NCBI RefSeq assembly: GCF_003609975.1
Contig: NZ_AP018400.1
Span: 446,501-510,500 of the forward strand
DNA: 64,000 nucleotides
Source of the DNA: Streptococcus ruminantium
Lineage (GTDB): Bacteria > Bacillota > Bacilli > Lactobacillales > Streptococcaceae
Reading direction: 5' to 3'
Part shown: piece by piece, positions 44,096-53,502 of the stretch
Layout: each line of letters starts with the position of its first letter
Numbering within the stretch: the first letter of the stretch is position 1
Notes under the pieces: model-generated
The model's input: only the letters and a program-made list of their open reading frames with translations
Told to the model about the DNA's origin: nothing
Databases searched by the model: none
Made by a program: the position numbers and the translations under genes

Positions 44096-45826
44096 ATGAA
44101 TGGAGCGGGTATATTACATATTCCTGATTCTAGGTATTGTTTTGCGATAGGAACAAAAGACTTAGTTATTAGGATTAGATTGGCAAAAGAGGATAAGAAT
44201 ACGAAGGTTTCCTTGATTTACGGTAAAAAGTATGACTATCATTTAAGGCGGCAAAGTAAGGAGCTATCTATTAGTTATGAAGACCAAACGTTCGTTTATT
44301 TTGAAACGACATTGTGTTTGAATGATACTCGGTTGGCTTATATTTTTTGTTTAGAAGACAAAAAAGAGACATTTTACTTTAGTGAAGATGGCTTGACTAA
44401 AGAGTATGATTTTGATGAGGGATTTTATAATTTTTTTCAAATGCCCTATATCAATCAAGCAGATGTCTTTCCCAGTTTGAGTTGGATGAAAGAAGCAATT
44501 TTTTATCAAATCTTTGTTGATCGTTTTGCTCAAGGAGATTTTAAAAAAGATCAATCTTACATTACAATGCAGTGGGGCGATGTACCGACTCCAAAGAATT
44601 TTGCAGGTGGAGACTTATTAGGTATTTTGGAACACTTGGACTATCTCTCAGATCTGGGCGTGACAGCTCTCTATCTGACGCCAATTTTTCAGTCTCCTTC
44701 TAATCATAAATACGATACTGTTAATTATTACAAAATTGATGAGCAATTTGGTTCAAAAGAACATCTGAAATTACTAATCGAAGCAGCACATCAAAAAGGA
44801 ATTAGGATTATTTTAGACGCGGTGTTCAATCACTGTAGCGTACTATCTAAAGAATTTACAGATGTATTGCGTAAAGGTCGAAAGTCTAAATATTATGATT
44901 GGTTTTTAATTGAAGGCGATTTTCCTGATGTAGAGGAAGTAAATTATGAATGTTTTGCTTCATGTCATTACATGCCAAAATGGAACACTTCGAATCCTGC
45001 TGTCCAAGAACACTTGATACAAATTGGTTTATACTGGATTGGGGAATTTGATATTGATGGATGGCGTTTAGATGTATCCGATGAAGTATCGCATCAATTT
45101 TGGAGAAAATTTCGCATAGCTGTCAAAAATGAAAAAAAAGATTGTGTCCTAATTGGAGAAAATTGGCACGATGCTTACCCGTACCTGATGGGAGATCAGT
45201 ATGATAGCATTATGAATTATGCTTTTACTAAAGCGTGTTTGGACTGCTTTGCGACAGAGAGGTTTTCAGCGGAGGGAATGTCAGACCAGCTTAATCATAT
45301 TTTGATGAGGAATATGGAACAGGTTAATCAAATGAATTTGAATCTGCTTGACTCACACGATACACATCGTATTTTTACACAGTTAGGTAAGTCTAAAGAG
45401 AAATTACTGGCAGCTTTATCGCTTACTTTCGTTTTTCCGGGTGTTCCGTGTCTCTATTATGGAACAGAAATTTGTATGGAAGGTGGCTATGACCCTGATT
45501 CGCGAAGAACTTTCGATTGGAATAAGGAAAACTGGGACAATGCTGTGTTAGAAAAAATAAAAGCGTTAACTTTTTTGAAACGAGATAAACGTATTCAGGA
45601 CGGAAAGGTTAAAATTTACTCGAAAGGTCATTTGCTTATCATCGAAAGAACATTAAATAATGACAAATTAGTCTTTTATCTCAACCTTGGCAATCAACCA
45701 CAAGAAATCCAACTAGGAGAGAAAGTTCTTATTGAAAATGAGCTAAAAAATTATAATTTGTTGATGCCATATGGTTTTGTGCTATTTGAACTAGAGGAGG
45801 GAAGTTATGAAATTCAAAACGACTAA
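44096..45826 (+). CDS. GH13 cyclomaltodextrinase/neopullulanase-like enzyme
   Basis: Cytosolic glycoside hydrolase of 576 aa without a signal peptide. An N-terminal beta-sandwich (about 1-125) precedes the TIM barrel, as in the GH13_20 group that hydrolyses cyclodextrins, maltodextrins or pullulan. Catalytic residues are in place: nucleophile Asp326 in GWRLDVSDE, acid Glu355 in IGENWHD, and Asp422 in DSHDTHR; the first conserved region is DAVFNHCS. AGGAGA precedes the start by 5 nt. The stop lies 20 nt inside the next gene. It likely opens cyclodextrins brought in by the ABC system. It resembles amyB of group A streptococcus in place and type. Confidence 0.9.
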   Translation: MNGAGILHIPDSRYCFAIGTKDLVIRIRLAKEDKNTKVSLIYGKKYDYHLRRQSKELSISYEDQTFVYFETTLCLNDTRLAYIFCLEDKKETFYFSEDGLTKEYDFDEGFYNFFQMPYINQADVFPSLSWMKEAIFYQIFVDRFAQGDFKKDQSYITMQWGDVPTPKNFAGGDLLGILEHLDYLSDLGVTALYLTPIFQSPSNHKYDTVNYYKIDEQFGSKEHLKLLIEAAHQKGIRIILDAVFNHCSVLSKEFTDVLRKGRKSKYYDWFLIEGDFPDVEEVNYECFASCHYMPKWNTSNPAVQEHLIQIGLYWIGEFDIDGWRLDVSDEVSHQFWRKFRIAVKNEKKDCVLIGENWHDAYPYLMGDQYDSIMNYAFTKACLDCFATERFSAEGMSDQLNHILMRNMEQVNQMNLNLLDSHDTHRIFTQLGKSKEKLLAALSLTFVFPGVPCLYYGTEICMEGGYDPDSRRTFDWNKENWDNAVLEKIKALTFLKRDKRIQDGKVKIYSKGHLLIIERTLNNDKLVFYLNLGNQPQEIQLGEKVLIENELKNYNLLMPYGFVLFELEEGSYEIQND

Positions 45827-47261
45827 TAATCTACTAGCATTTGCTTTAATGACCATCTTTTGTCTAACTGGTTGTGGAAAATCTTCAGAGGGAGAACAAG
45901 TTAAGCGCAACGAAAATGCTATTTTTACAGGAAAAATAGAAAATGATGTAACCATTAAGGTTTTGGAAAATGACACAGCTATCTCAAAAGGGTACTTTGC
46001 AGACTTGATAAAGGCCTTTAATGAAGAATATGCTGATAAGGGAATAAAAGCAGTTGATGCTAATACGGATCAGTATGTTGATTTGGCGAACGACGGTCCT
46101 TATGGTTACGGGCCAGATGTTCTCTACCAAGCGAATGATGTTATCATGAAGTATGCAGATAGTAAGCACATCTATCCTCTTCCGATAGATCAATTAGATG
46201 CTTATAAAACTACTTCCCCAAATGCTTGGTCGGCCTTTGAAATAAAAAAGGAAGGAAAAACCTACACCTGTGGAGTTCCTGTTAATGTTCAAGCGCCCGT
46301 TCTCTACTACCGCAAGGATTTATTGCCAAATGATTGGAGGGAAAACTGGGATGACAATAAAAACCAAATTCCAGATATGGTAGAGACATGGTCAAAATTA
46401 GTTGATTTTTCAAGACAGCGTCATGCAGTTAACCCTACTCAATATGGTTATATGGAATCTCTTTATGACACCTACTTTTCTAGCGGTTATTTATTCTCTT
46501 ATGGTGCCTACATTTTTGGTCAAGGTAATACAGATACAAAAGATATTGGTTTTTCTAAAGGAGAAGCAGAAAAAGGAGCAAACATTATTCAACAGCTTGC
46601 CTCTGTTATGAATGAAGAGAGTATTGATAATACCATTAAGTCTAGTGCTTATAGTAAGTTGGGAGATGGTACTTATTTTGCAACGATGTCAACACCAGAT
46701 GTATATTCAACTTTCTTAGATGAAATTGTAAAAAATTACGAAAGTCAAGGAAAAACAAAGGAAGAGGCTCAAAAACTGGCGAAAGAAAATCTTGTTGTGA
46801 CAAGTCTTCCAAAACTGCCAAAGAGTGGTGATTTGAATGATGTCAACTCAGAATTGATAGACAACAAAATGATGGGAGGAATCAATGGTTATGCGATTAG
46901 TGCCTACACGAAAGCACCAAATGCTAGTCTTTCTTTTGTCAATTTTGCTACTCGATACCAAATGGTGATGAAACGTTATGAAAAATTAGGAATTGTACCA
47001 ACTCAAAAAGATGTTGTTGATAAAATTGGGGGAATCTCAAAAGTGTTACACGCAAATCTTGAAAAGGGAAATATCATAACTATGCCCTCAATTTCTGCTG
47101 TTTCTCAAATTTGGACACCAACTCAGACATACTTTTCAGACATAACAAAAGATGTATTCCGTCCTGAAAATGAAAAGAAATATAAAACATTAGCAGATTT
47201 GAAGTCTGGCTTGAAAGATGTAGACAAGCAGATTAGTGATGCTATTCATACATTGGAGTAG
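45807..47261 (+). CDS. Maltodextrin/cyclodextrin-type ABC substrate-binding lipoprotein
   Basis: Cluster-B solute-binding lipoprotein of 484 aa with lipobox LTGC (Cys23). The body has the MalE/MalX-type folds: DVLYQANDVI, YTCGVPVNVQAPVLYYRKDLLP (core VPVNVQAPVLYY) and INGYAISAYTKAP. It is longer than usual MalX. GAGGAGGG sits within the end of the glucosidase gene, so the two are coupled. It delivers sugar to the two permeases that follow. Substrate assigned from the enzymes on both sides, not from the protein itself. Confidence 0.9.
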   Translation: MKFKTTNNLLAFALMTIFCLTGCGKSSEGEQVKRNENAIFTGKIENDVTIKVLENDTAISKGYFADLIKAFNEEYADKGIKAVDANTDQYVDLANDGPYGYGPDVLYQANDVIMKYADSKHIYPLPIDQLDAYKTTSPNAWSAFEIKKEGKTYTCGVPVNVQAPVLYYRKDLLPNDWRENWDDNKNQIPDMVETWSKLVDFSRQRHAVNPTQYGYMESLYDTYFSSGYLFSYGAYIFGQGNTDTKDIGFSKGEAEKGANIIQQLASVMNEESIDNTIKSSAYSKLGDGTYFATMSTPDVYSTFLDEIVKNYESQGKTKEEAQKLAKENLVVTSLPKLPKSGDLNDVNSELIDNKMMGGINGYAISAYTKAPNASLSFVNFATRYQMVMKRYEKLGIVPTQKDVVDKIGGISKVLHANLEKGNIITMPSISAVSQIWTPTQTYFSDITKDVFRPENEKKYKTLADLKSGLKDVDKQISDAIHTLE

Positions 47262-47270
47262 GAGTTTATT

Positions 47271-48581
47271 ATGTGGAGGAAAGGTTTAAAAAGGTTAAAA
47301 GAAGCTTATCCTAAAACCTGTCTATCCTTATTTTGTATGGGGTTGGGACAGTTTCTCTATGGACAAAAATTAAAGGGGATTACTTTTTTCTTAGCAGAAG
47401 TTGTTTATTTGACTTATTTCGTATCAAGAGGCTATAGAGATATGTGTGATTTCTTTACCTTGGGTACTCAAAAAGCAGATACATGGCTGGGCATTGTAGG
47501 AGATAACTCTATCGTTATTCTTTTGATGGGGATCTTAAGTTTTCTATTCATCATGGTATTTGTTTCTATTTACTGGATGAACATAAAAGATGTTTTTGCA
47601 GTAGAGGAGCAAATAAAAAGAGGAAAGAAGCTACCCGATTTTAAGCAAGAATGGGCGAGATTAGTAGATCAGAAATTTCCTATCTTCATTTTAACATTAC
47701 CTGTTCTAGGTATTTTAGTATTTAGCGTGTTGCCTATTTTGTTTATGATTCTCATTGCCTTTACAAACTATGGTGGCAAAATTGTTCCTCCTGAATTAGT
47801 AGACTGGGTAGGAATAGATAATTTTATAAAGATTATTTCTCTTACTCAATTCGCTCCAACATTCTTTAAGGTGTTAAGTTGGAATGTATTATGGGCCGTT
47901 CTTTCTACAAGTTTAAATTACTTTGGTGGTTTGGCATTGGCACTTCTTTTTTCAAATAAAAGAGTGAGAGGAAAAACAATTTGGCGTGCATTTCCTATCC
48001 TTGCTTATGCAATTCCAGGTTTTATTAGCTTATTAGCCTTTAAATTTATGTTTTCATATGGTGGTCCGATTAATCAACTTATTCAAGATTTTGGTCATAA
48101 AGCAATAGGATTTTTGGATGTTGATGCAAAATGGTCGGCTAGATTAATTGGTTTATTTGTTAATGCATGGATCGGTATTCCATCTATCATGCTTCTTGCA
48201 ACAGGGATGTTGTCTAACCGTGATGAGAGTCTTTATGAGGCTGCAAAAATAGATGGAGCTAGTCAATGGGTTCAATTTACAAAGATTACACTACCATATA
48301 TTCTAACGGCGACTACACCTGTTTTAATTGGGCAGTTTGTCGGAAATTTTAATAATTTTGGCATATTCTATTTTTTAAGAGGAGGACTCTATTTAGATGA
48401 TTATTTTCTTGCAAGTGACACAGACTTATTGATCAATTGGTTGTATAACTTATCCATTGACAATAACTATTACAGTATCGGCGCAAGCATTAGTTTGATT
48501 ATTTTTATCATCACCTCTGTTATTTCCTTAGCGGTTTACGTTCGAACATCTTCATATAAGGAAGGAGGAAGATTCTCATGA
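47271..48581 (+). CDS. Maltodextrin-type ABC permease (MalF/MalC-like)
   Basis: Inner-membrane permease of 436 aa with about eight hydrophobic segments; an extra N-terminal pair with a loop before the core is usual for MalF/MalC. The EAA loop that contacts the ATPase reads LYEAAKIDGASQWVQFTKITLP in full; its core is EAAKIDGA. It overlaps the second permease gene by 4 nt (ATGA). No ATPase gene is in the locus, so a shared MsmK-type ATPase is presumed. Confidence 0.92.
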   Translation: MWRKGLKRLKEAYPKTCLSLFCMGLGQFLYGQKLKGITFFLAEVVYLTYFVSRGYRDMCDFFTLGTQKADTWLGIVGDNSIVILLMGILSFLFIMVFVSIYWMNIKDVFAVEEQIKRGKKLPDFKQEWARLVDQKFPIFILTLPVLGILVFSVLPILFMILIAFTNYGGKIVPPELVDWVGIDNFIKIISLTQFAPTFFKVLSWNVLWAVLSTSLNYFGGLALALLFSNKRVRGKTIWRAFPILAYAIPGFISLLAFKFMFSYGGPINQLIQDFGHKAIGFLDVDAKWSARLIGLFVNAWIGIPSIMLLATGMLSNRDESLYEAAKIDGASQWVQFTKITLPYILTATTPVLIGQFVGNFNNFGIFYFLRGGLYLDDYFLASDTDLLINWLYNLSIDNNYYSIGASISLIIFIITSVISLAVYVRTSSYKEGGRFS

Positions 48582-49405
48582 GAAAATGGATTCGATTTTT
48601 TCAAAGTTCAGGTCTTTATTTAGCTTTGCTGATAGTGAGTTTCATTTTTCTTTTTCCCTGTTTGTGGCTGATTTTGGCTTCATTCTCTCGTTCAGGAACA
48701 ATTTACTCTTTTAAAGGTTTCTTTCCGACTTCTTATAGTTTAAATAGTTTCATTACCTTATTTACAGATACAAATCTATATAATTATCCTAAATGGTTTA
48801 TGAATACTCTATTTATTGCTAGTGCTAGTTGTATTTTGGGAACGATTTTGGTGATTCTAACAGCTTATACCATTTCGCGTTTTCAGTTTAAGGGAAAGAA
48901 AATTCTTATAAAAACAACAATGGTGTTGGGGATGTTCCCCTCTTTCATGGGTATGATTGCAGTCTATCTTTTGATGACACAATTTAATCTCATCAATCAA
49001 TTATGGGGATTAGTATTAATTTATAGTGCTGCTGCTCCGTTAGGTTATCTAACTCAAAAAGGATTCTTTGATACGATTCCTCATAGCATTGATGAAGCTG
49101 CAAGAATAGACGGAGCAACAAGTTTTCAAATTTTTTGGCATGTGCACTTACCATTGTCAAGGCCGATTATTACTTATACAGCCTTGACAACATTTGCTTG
49201 GCCGTGGAGTGATTTTATTTTGCCCAAATTATTGTTGAAGGAAAAAGATTTATACACAGTAGCTGTTGGTCTCATGAATCTTGATGAAACGCAGTTTGCT
49301 CGCTTTGCAGCAGGTAGTGTTTTTATCGCTATACCGATTATCTTGCTTTATTTTCTACTAATAAAAAATATGGTAAAAGGGTTGACAGCAGGAGCAGTGA
49401 AGTAA
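48578..49405 (+). CDS. Maltodextrin-type ABC permease (MalG/MalD-like)
   Basis: Second permease, 275 aa, with about six membrane segments. The EAA motif is IDEAARIDGATSFQIF, followed by HLPLSRPII. AAGGAGGAAG precedes the start inside the first permease gene. It forms a heterodimer with that protein to import the sugar presented by the binding lipoprotein. The last gene of the operon starts 12 nt later. Confidence 0.92.
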   Translation: MRKWIRFFQSSGLYLALLIVSFIFLFPCLWLILASFSRSGTIYSFKGFFPTSYSLNSFITLFTDTNLYNYPKWFMNTLFIASASCILGTILVILTAYTISRFQFKGKKILIKTTMVLGMFPSFMGMIAVYLLMTQFNLINQLWGLVLIYSAAAPLGYLTQKGFFDTIPHSIDEAARIDGATSFQIFWHVHLPLSRPIITYTALTTFAWPWSDFILPKLLLKEKDLYTVAVGLMNLDETQFARFAAGSVFIAIPIILLYFLLIKNMVKGLTAGAVK

Positions 49406-49417
49406 AGGAGAATAATA

Positions 49418-51547
49418 ATGAATAAAAAACTTCTATCTAAAAGTTTAATTGTTTTGGCAACAGGTTTATTAGCCATTATGTGCTGTACAACTAACTTGAT
49501 GGCTGAGACATATCGATCTGTTGAGAATAGAGCAGATTTTTCTTCGGATGTTATCTATCAAATTATCACAGATAGATTTGCTGATGGGGATGAAACTAAT
49601 AACCCCAAAGGAGAAATTTTTGATAAGGCTGATTTACGAAAATATCATGGTGGAGATTGGCGTGGTATTATCAATAAAATAGAGGATGGTTACCTAACAA
49701 ACTTAGGAATCACAGCCATCTGGATATCCTCTCCCGTTGAAAATATTACAACCATTGATCCAACAAATCAAAGCGCTGCCTATCATGGGTATTGGGCTAG
49801 AGATTTTTTTAAAACGAATGCTGCTTTTGGAACAGAAGAAGATTTTAAAGAATTAGTAAGTACAGCACACAAACATGGAATAAAAATTGTTATTGATTTT
49901 GCACCTAATCATACCTCAACAGCCGAATATAATGGTTTGGTTTTTCCAGAGGATGGGGCTTTATACAAAAAAGGGGAGTTGTTAGGTAAGTTCTCTTCTG
50001 ATACAGCCAAAATATTTAATCATGAGGGATGGACAAATTATAGCACGTATGAAAATGGTATTTATCATAGCTTGTACGGACTGGCTGATTTAAATAACTT
50101 AAATCCAACGGTTGATCAATATATGAAAGAGGCGATTGAAACCTGGATTGATTTAGGGATAGATGGTATTCGGGTTGATGCTGTTAAGCACATGTCTTTG
50201 GGATGGCAAAAAAATTGGTTGAGCTATATTTATGAGAAAAAAGGACTATTTGTCTTTGGCGAATGGTATACAGGAGGAACGGAGGCTGAACCGGAAATGA
50301 CTCATTTTGCCAATGAAAGTGGGATGAGTCTATTAGATTTTCGATTTGCAAATTCCATTCGTAGTTTGTTTACAAATAGTAACTACACTATGACAGATTT
50401 TTACAATGTTATAAAGGCGACAGAAAAAGATTATGAGGAAGTTAATGATCAAGTAACGTTTATAGATAATCATGATATGAGTCGTTTTTCGTCCATAGTT
50501 AATGGAAATCAGGTTGCTGTTAATCAGGCTTATGCTTTATTATTGACTTCTCGTGGTGTTCCGACAATTTACTATGGAACAGAACAATATGATAAAGGTG
50601 ATAGCGATCCACACAACAGGGGAGATATCAGTTCATTTGATACATCAAGTGATGCATATAAAATTATCAGTAAATTGTCCATTTTAAGAAAGCAAAACAA
50701 GGCTCTTGCCTATGGTTCGACGGAAGAAAGATGGATCAATTCAGATGTTCTCGTTTTCGAAAGAAAATTTGGAGAGCATGTAGCATTGATAGCAGTCAAT
50801 AAAGGAAGTAATAACTATCAAATTGAAAATTTAAAAACAAGTTTGCCACAAGGACAATACAACGATGAGTTATCATCATTATTATCTGGAAATTCTATTC
50901 AAGTGGGGGTAGAAGGGCAAGTTTCAAGTTTTTCGTTGGCACCAAATGCAGTGGGAGTATGGGTTTACAATAGCCAAAGCAATAAATTATTATTAGGAGA
51001 TGTAGATCCATCCATGGGGAAAACTGGAAATGAATTAACTCTTACTGGTGAAGGATTTGGAGATCGCCAAGGAAAAGTTCACTTTGGTAATCATGAGGCA
51101 CAAGTTACAACTTGGTCAGATACATTGATTAGGGTTACAATTCCTAGTATCACATCTGGAAAATATGATATTAAGGTTTCTAACACGAGTGGTGAGGAAG
51201 ATGTTTATAAAAATTTTGAGGTGTTATCAGGTAGTCAGATTCCGTTTCGGATGATTGTGGATAATGCTATGACCATTCCGGGAGAGAACTTATATATAGT
51301 AGGGAATGTCGCTGAGTTAGGCAATTGGGACACGAATAAGGCCATTGGTCCGTTGTTTAATGCAACTGCTTCTATTGCTCAGTATCCATCATGGTTTTAC
51401 GATTTGAGTTTGCCAATCAACAAAAATATTGAATATAAATTTATTAAGAAAAATCAATATGGACAAATTGTATGGGAGGGTGGTGAAAATCACTTGTTAG
51501 AGACAGGAAATGAAGCTATGATTGTTAGAACACAGTGGCAAAATTAA
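49418..51547 (+). CDS. amyA: Secreted cyclomaltodextrin glucanotransferase
   Basis: Exported five-domain enzyme of 709 aa that converts starch or glycogen into cyclodextrins and maltodextrins. A signal peptide covers about 1-29. The A/B barrel has DFAPNHTS, nucleophile Asp254 in GIRVDAVKH, acid Glu282 in FGEWYTGG and Asp353 in DNHDMSRF. Domain C follows; domain D (about 525-600) is an IPT/TIG fold (GKTGNELTLTGEGFG); domain E (about 605-709) is a CBM20 starch-binding module (VGNVAELGNWDTNKAIGP). The central aromatic residue of cyclodextrin-forming enzymes is Tyr220, but the next residue is Gly where Bacillus enzymes have Asp. AAGGAG precedes the start. Confidence 0.92.
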   Translation: MNKKLLSKSLIVLATGLLAIMCCTTNLMAETYRSVENRADFSSDVIYQIITDRFADGDETNNPKGEIFDKADLRKYHGGDWRGIINKIEDGYLTNLGITAIWISSPVENITTIDPTNQSAAYHGYWARDFFKTNAAFGTEEDFKELVSTAHKHGIKIVIDFAPNHTSTAEYNGLVFPEDGALYKKGELLGKFSSDTAKIFNHEGWTNYSTYENGIYHSLYGLADLNNLNPTVDQYMKEAIETWIDLGIDGIRVDAVKHMSLGWQKNWLSYIYEKKGLFVFGEWYTGGTEAEPEMTHFANESGMSLLDFRFANSIRSLFTNSNYTMTDFYNVIKATEKDYEEVNDQVTFIDNHDMSRFSSIVNGNQVAVNQAYALLLTSRGVPTIYYGTEQYDKGDSDPHNRGDISSFDTSSDAYKIISKLSILRKQNKALAYGSTEERWINSDVLVFERKFGEHVALIAVNKGSNNYQIENLKTSLPQGQYNDELSSLLSGNSIQVGVEGQVSSFSLAPNAVGVWVYNSQSNKLLLGDVDPSMGKTGNELTLTGEGFGDRQGKVHFGNHEAQVTTWSDTLIRVTIPSITSGKYDIKVSNTSGEEDVYKNFEVLSGSQIPFRMIVDNAMTIPGENLYIVGNVAELGNWDTNKAIGPLFNATASIAQYPSWFYDLSLPINKNIEYKFIKKNQYGQIVWEGGENHLLETGNEAMIVRTQWQN

Positions 51548-51615
51548 TTTCCATTCCCAAGTTAAAAATTAAATCACACTATTTGTAAAAAGTTAGGTAA
51601 AGAAGACCAAAAGTA

Positions 51616-51735
51616 GTTCAGAGAGGCGTTTTAGATATGACTAGAAACTGGTTTATCTTATCATATAAAAATTGATGTGTGTTCTTAAAAATGTAAATTC
51701 AATTTTTTCTATGAAATAAAACGCCTTTGATGAAC
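51616..51735. repeat. Imperfect inverted repeat, possibly a small mobile-element relic
   Basis: GTTCAGAGAGGCGTTTTA (51616-51633) and TAAAACGCCTTTGATGAAC (51717-51735) are inverted with a few mismatches, 83 bp apart. Confidence 0.5.
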
Positions 51736-52100
51736 CTCTTTAAACGTCATTGAATAAAAAAGTTCACGGCTAATTTAGCTAATTTACAAGTTATCGTTTG
51801 TGGTAGATATAAATTTATTAAGAGACAAAAGGTTTTTTTGTGCTATATCGAGGCTCTTTATCAAGGAACATATAAGGACACTGTTCTCCACAATTTATAA
51901 GAGTTAAGCGTAATTTATATATATGTTATTCGATTTTATACTTTATGCTATAGATTTTCCTACCGAAATTACAAAGTTATTGTTATTGCGGATTGAATTG
52001 TGCATATAAAAAATAAAACAATATCAGTCTTGAGACGGATGGCAATTTCCTCAGATTGGTTTATACTGTAGTTAATCCTAAATATTTTTCATATCTCCTT

Positions 52101-52132
52101 ACAAAAACACCAACTCAGTTGGTGTTTTTGTC
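52101..52132. terminator. Two-way terminator
   Basis: CAAAAACACCAACT and AGTTGGTGTTTTTG are perfect complements around a single C, so at least 12 bp can form, with A-rich and T-rich flanks inside the stem. Confidence 0.8.
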
Positions 52133-52348
52133 GTAACTTTTAGACTTGACTAGCAGAGAGGCGGCTTCACATCTAGAAATACGACTCAGAGTTTTATAGT
52201 AAAGTTTTGTCAAAAAAGTGAATAGATATGGAGAACATATTCTTTGAAAATCCAGTCCAGACTTTGTTGGATTCGTGTGATAAATATCGGCCATTCCCAA
52301 AATTGAGTCTGGTTTTCATTGAGGATAAAATTTTAGAGGAAAGCATAT

Positions 52349-52391
52349 AAAAAATCAGCCAGTTGACTGATTTTTTGATATAATTTATTTT
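52349..52391 (+). promoter_or_regulatory. Hairpin and extended -10 promoter of the DUF3272 gene
   Basis: AAAAAATCAG and CTGATTTTTT pair around 8 nt (52349-52376) and could end upstream transcripts. TGATATAAT follows at once (52376-52384), and the ATG is 7 nt after the -10, leaving no space for a ribosome-binding site. Confidence 0.65.
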
Positions 52392-52586
52392 ATGAAACTT
52401 CCACAATTTCTTTTTTTAGCCATTACAACAATCTTAGCCATTTATTTTATGAATGCTTCTATTTTGACAGGTGATTTTTTCATTGCGGGTCTCTATGCCT
52501 TTATAGCCTATCGAAACTTCCACTTTTCTTATAGAGTGACAAAATTTATCCGATTGATTGAGAAGCAGACCAAGAAGTCAAGCTGA
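52392..52586 (+). CDS. DUF3272 family small membrane protein
   Basis: Streptococcal membrane protein of 64 aa with two hydrophobic segments (about 4-20 and 28-42) and a basic tail. The sequence KLPQFLFLAITTILAIYF with ITGD-like TGDFFIAGLYAFIAYRNFHFSYR in part fits DUF3272. Function unknown. Its last 41 nt overlap the 3' end of birA on the other strand. The promoter suggests a leaderless message. Confidence 0.75.
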   Translation: MKLPQFLFLAITTILAIYFMNASILTGDFFIAGLYAFIAYRNFHFSYRVTKFIRLIEKQTKKSS

Positions 52587-53502
52587 TTTCTCCGCTGGAG
52601 ATGATTTTTGCCTTGCCATTATCCAGCTGGATGACGAGGTTACCTGTATCGGTGACAGCGATGGCTGTACCGTTAAATTTTATTTGATTTTCTACAAAGC
52701 TCACTTGTTGGCCAATAACAAGTGATTTTTCTTTATAGAGGGCGATCAGGTCTTTTTCATCTGTCTCAAAGAAGGCCCTCCAGATGGATGTGATGAGCTG
52801 GTTACGGGTAAATGGTGGTTGCTCTTCAAAGAGATTGCCTGCGGTATGTTGAAGTTCTTTTGGAAAATCATCAATAAAGACATTGATACCGACTCCGATA
52901 ATGACATCTGTCACAGTTTGACTTTCCATGGAGGAGATAGCCTCAGTCAAGATACCTGCTACTTTTTTCTGACCGAGGTAGATGTCGTTGACCCACTTAA
53001 TCTGAACATCTAAATCGCTCAATTCTTGAATGGCTTTTATGACAGCAGCGGCAGCAAGGATGGTATAGGGTTTGAATTCTAAGAAGGGGACATTTGGAGC
53101 AAGGCGGAGTGACATGTAGATACCACCTGCTTTGGAAGCATAAAATGGTCTGCCAAAACGCCCCTTGGCCTTATTTTGATGGGGAGATAGGTAGAGAGCA
53201 GGGGTGGTATGTCCCTGTTCAATCCCTTGCTTGGCATCCAGTTGGGTAGAGTCGCTATCTACTTTAAAATGAACTGGAATGTGAAGAGCCTGAGAAATCA
53301 GCTCAGGCAGAAGCAAATCACCATCCACAAGTTTATAGCCACGATTGCGGGCAGCTTCAATAGTTAACCCCTGCATCTCCAATTGACGAATAGCCTTCCA
53401 AACGGATGTTCGTGAAATACCTAATTCCTGAGCTAATTCTTCCCCGCTTATATAATCTTGTCGTTCTTCCAATAAGAGATAAATTTTTTGATAGGTTTTC
53501 AT
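52546..53502 (-). CDS. birA: Biotin operon repressor / biotin-protein ligase
   Basis: Bifunctional BirA of 318 aa. The N-terminal winged helix (about 1-60) has SGEELAQELGISRTSVWKAI, so it can also repress biotin uptake or synthesis genes. The ligase domain has the biotinyl-AMP loop as KAKGRFGRPF, a relaxed form of GRGRxGR, then WVNDIYLGQKKVAGILTE and VIIGVGINV. It biotinylates acetyl-CoA carboxylase BCCP. On the minus strand TGCTATAAT ends only 6 nt before the ATG, with no ribosome-binding site. Confidence 0.94.
   Translation of the reverse strand: MKTYQKIYLLLEERQDYISGEELAQELGISRTSVWKAIRQLEMQGLTIEAARNRGYKLVDGDLLLPELISQALHIPVHFKVDSDSTQLDAKQGIEQGHTTPALYLSPHQNKAKGRFGRPFYASKAGGIYMSLRLAPNVPFLEFKPYTILAAAAVIKAIQELSDLDVQIKWVNDIYLGQKKVAGILTEAISSMESQTVTDVIIGVGINVFIDDFPKELQHTAGNLFEEQPPFTRNQLITSIWRAFFETDEKDLIALYKEKSLVIGQQVSFVENQIKFNGTAIAVTDTGNLVIQLDNGKAKIISSGEISLTSWSASQSIG

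Larger units (their letters stand above)
51548..52391. other. 844-bp non-coding region after the alpha-glucan locus
   Basis: AT-rich, with no supportable gene. It holds an 18-bp imperfect inverted repeat at 51616-51735, a two-way terminator at 52101, and a hairpin plus promoter just before the DUF3272 gene. No obvious terminator directly follows the glucanotransferase gene. Short minus-strand frames in 52115-52406 have no ribosome-binding sites. Confidence 0.55.

Noticed and set aside
52115..52406. Short minus-strand frames after the alpha-glucan locus
   Set aside because: No start signals; one runs through the two-way terminator. No transposase motif found.
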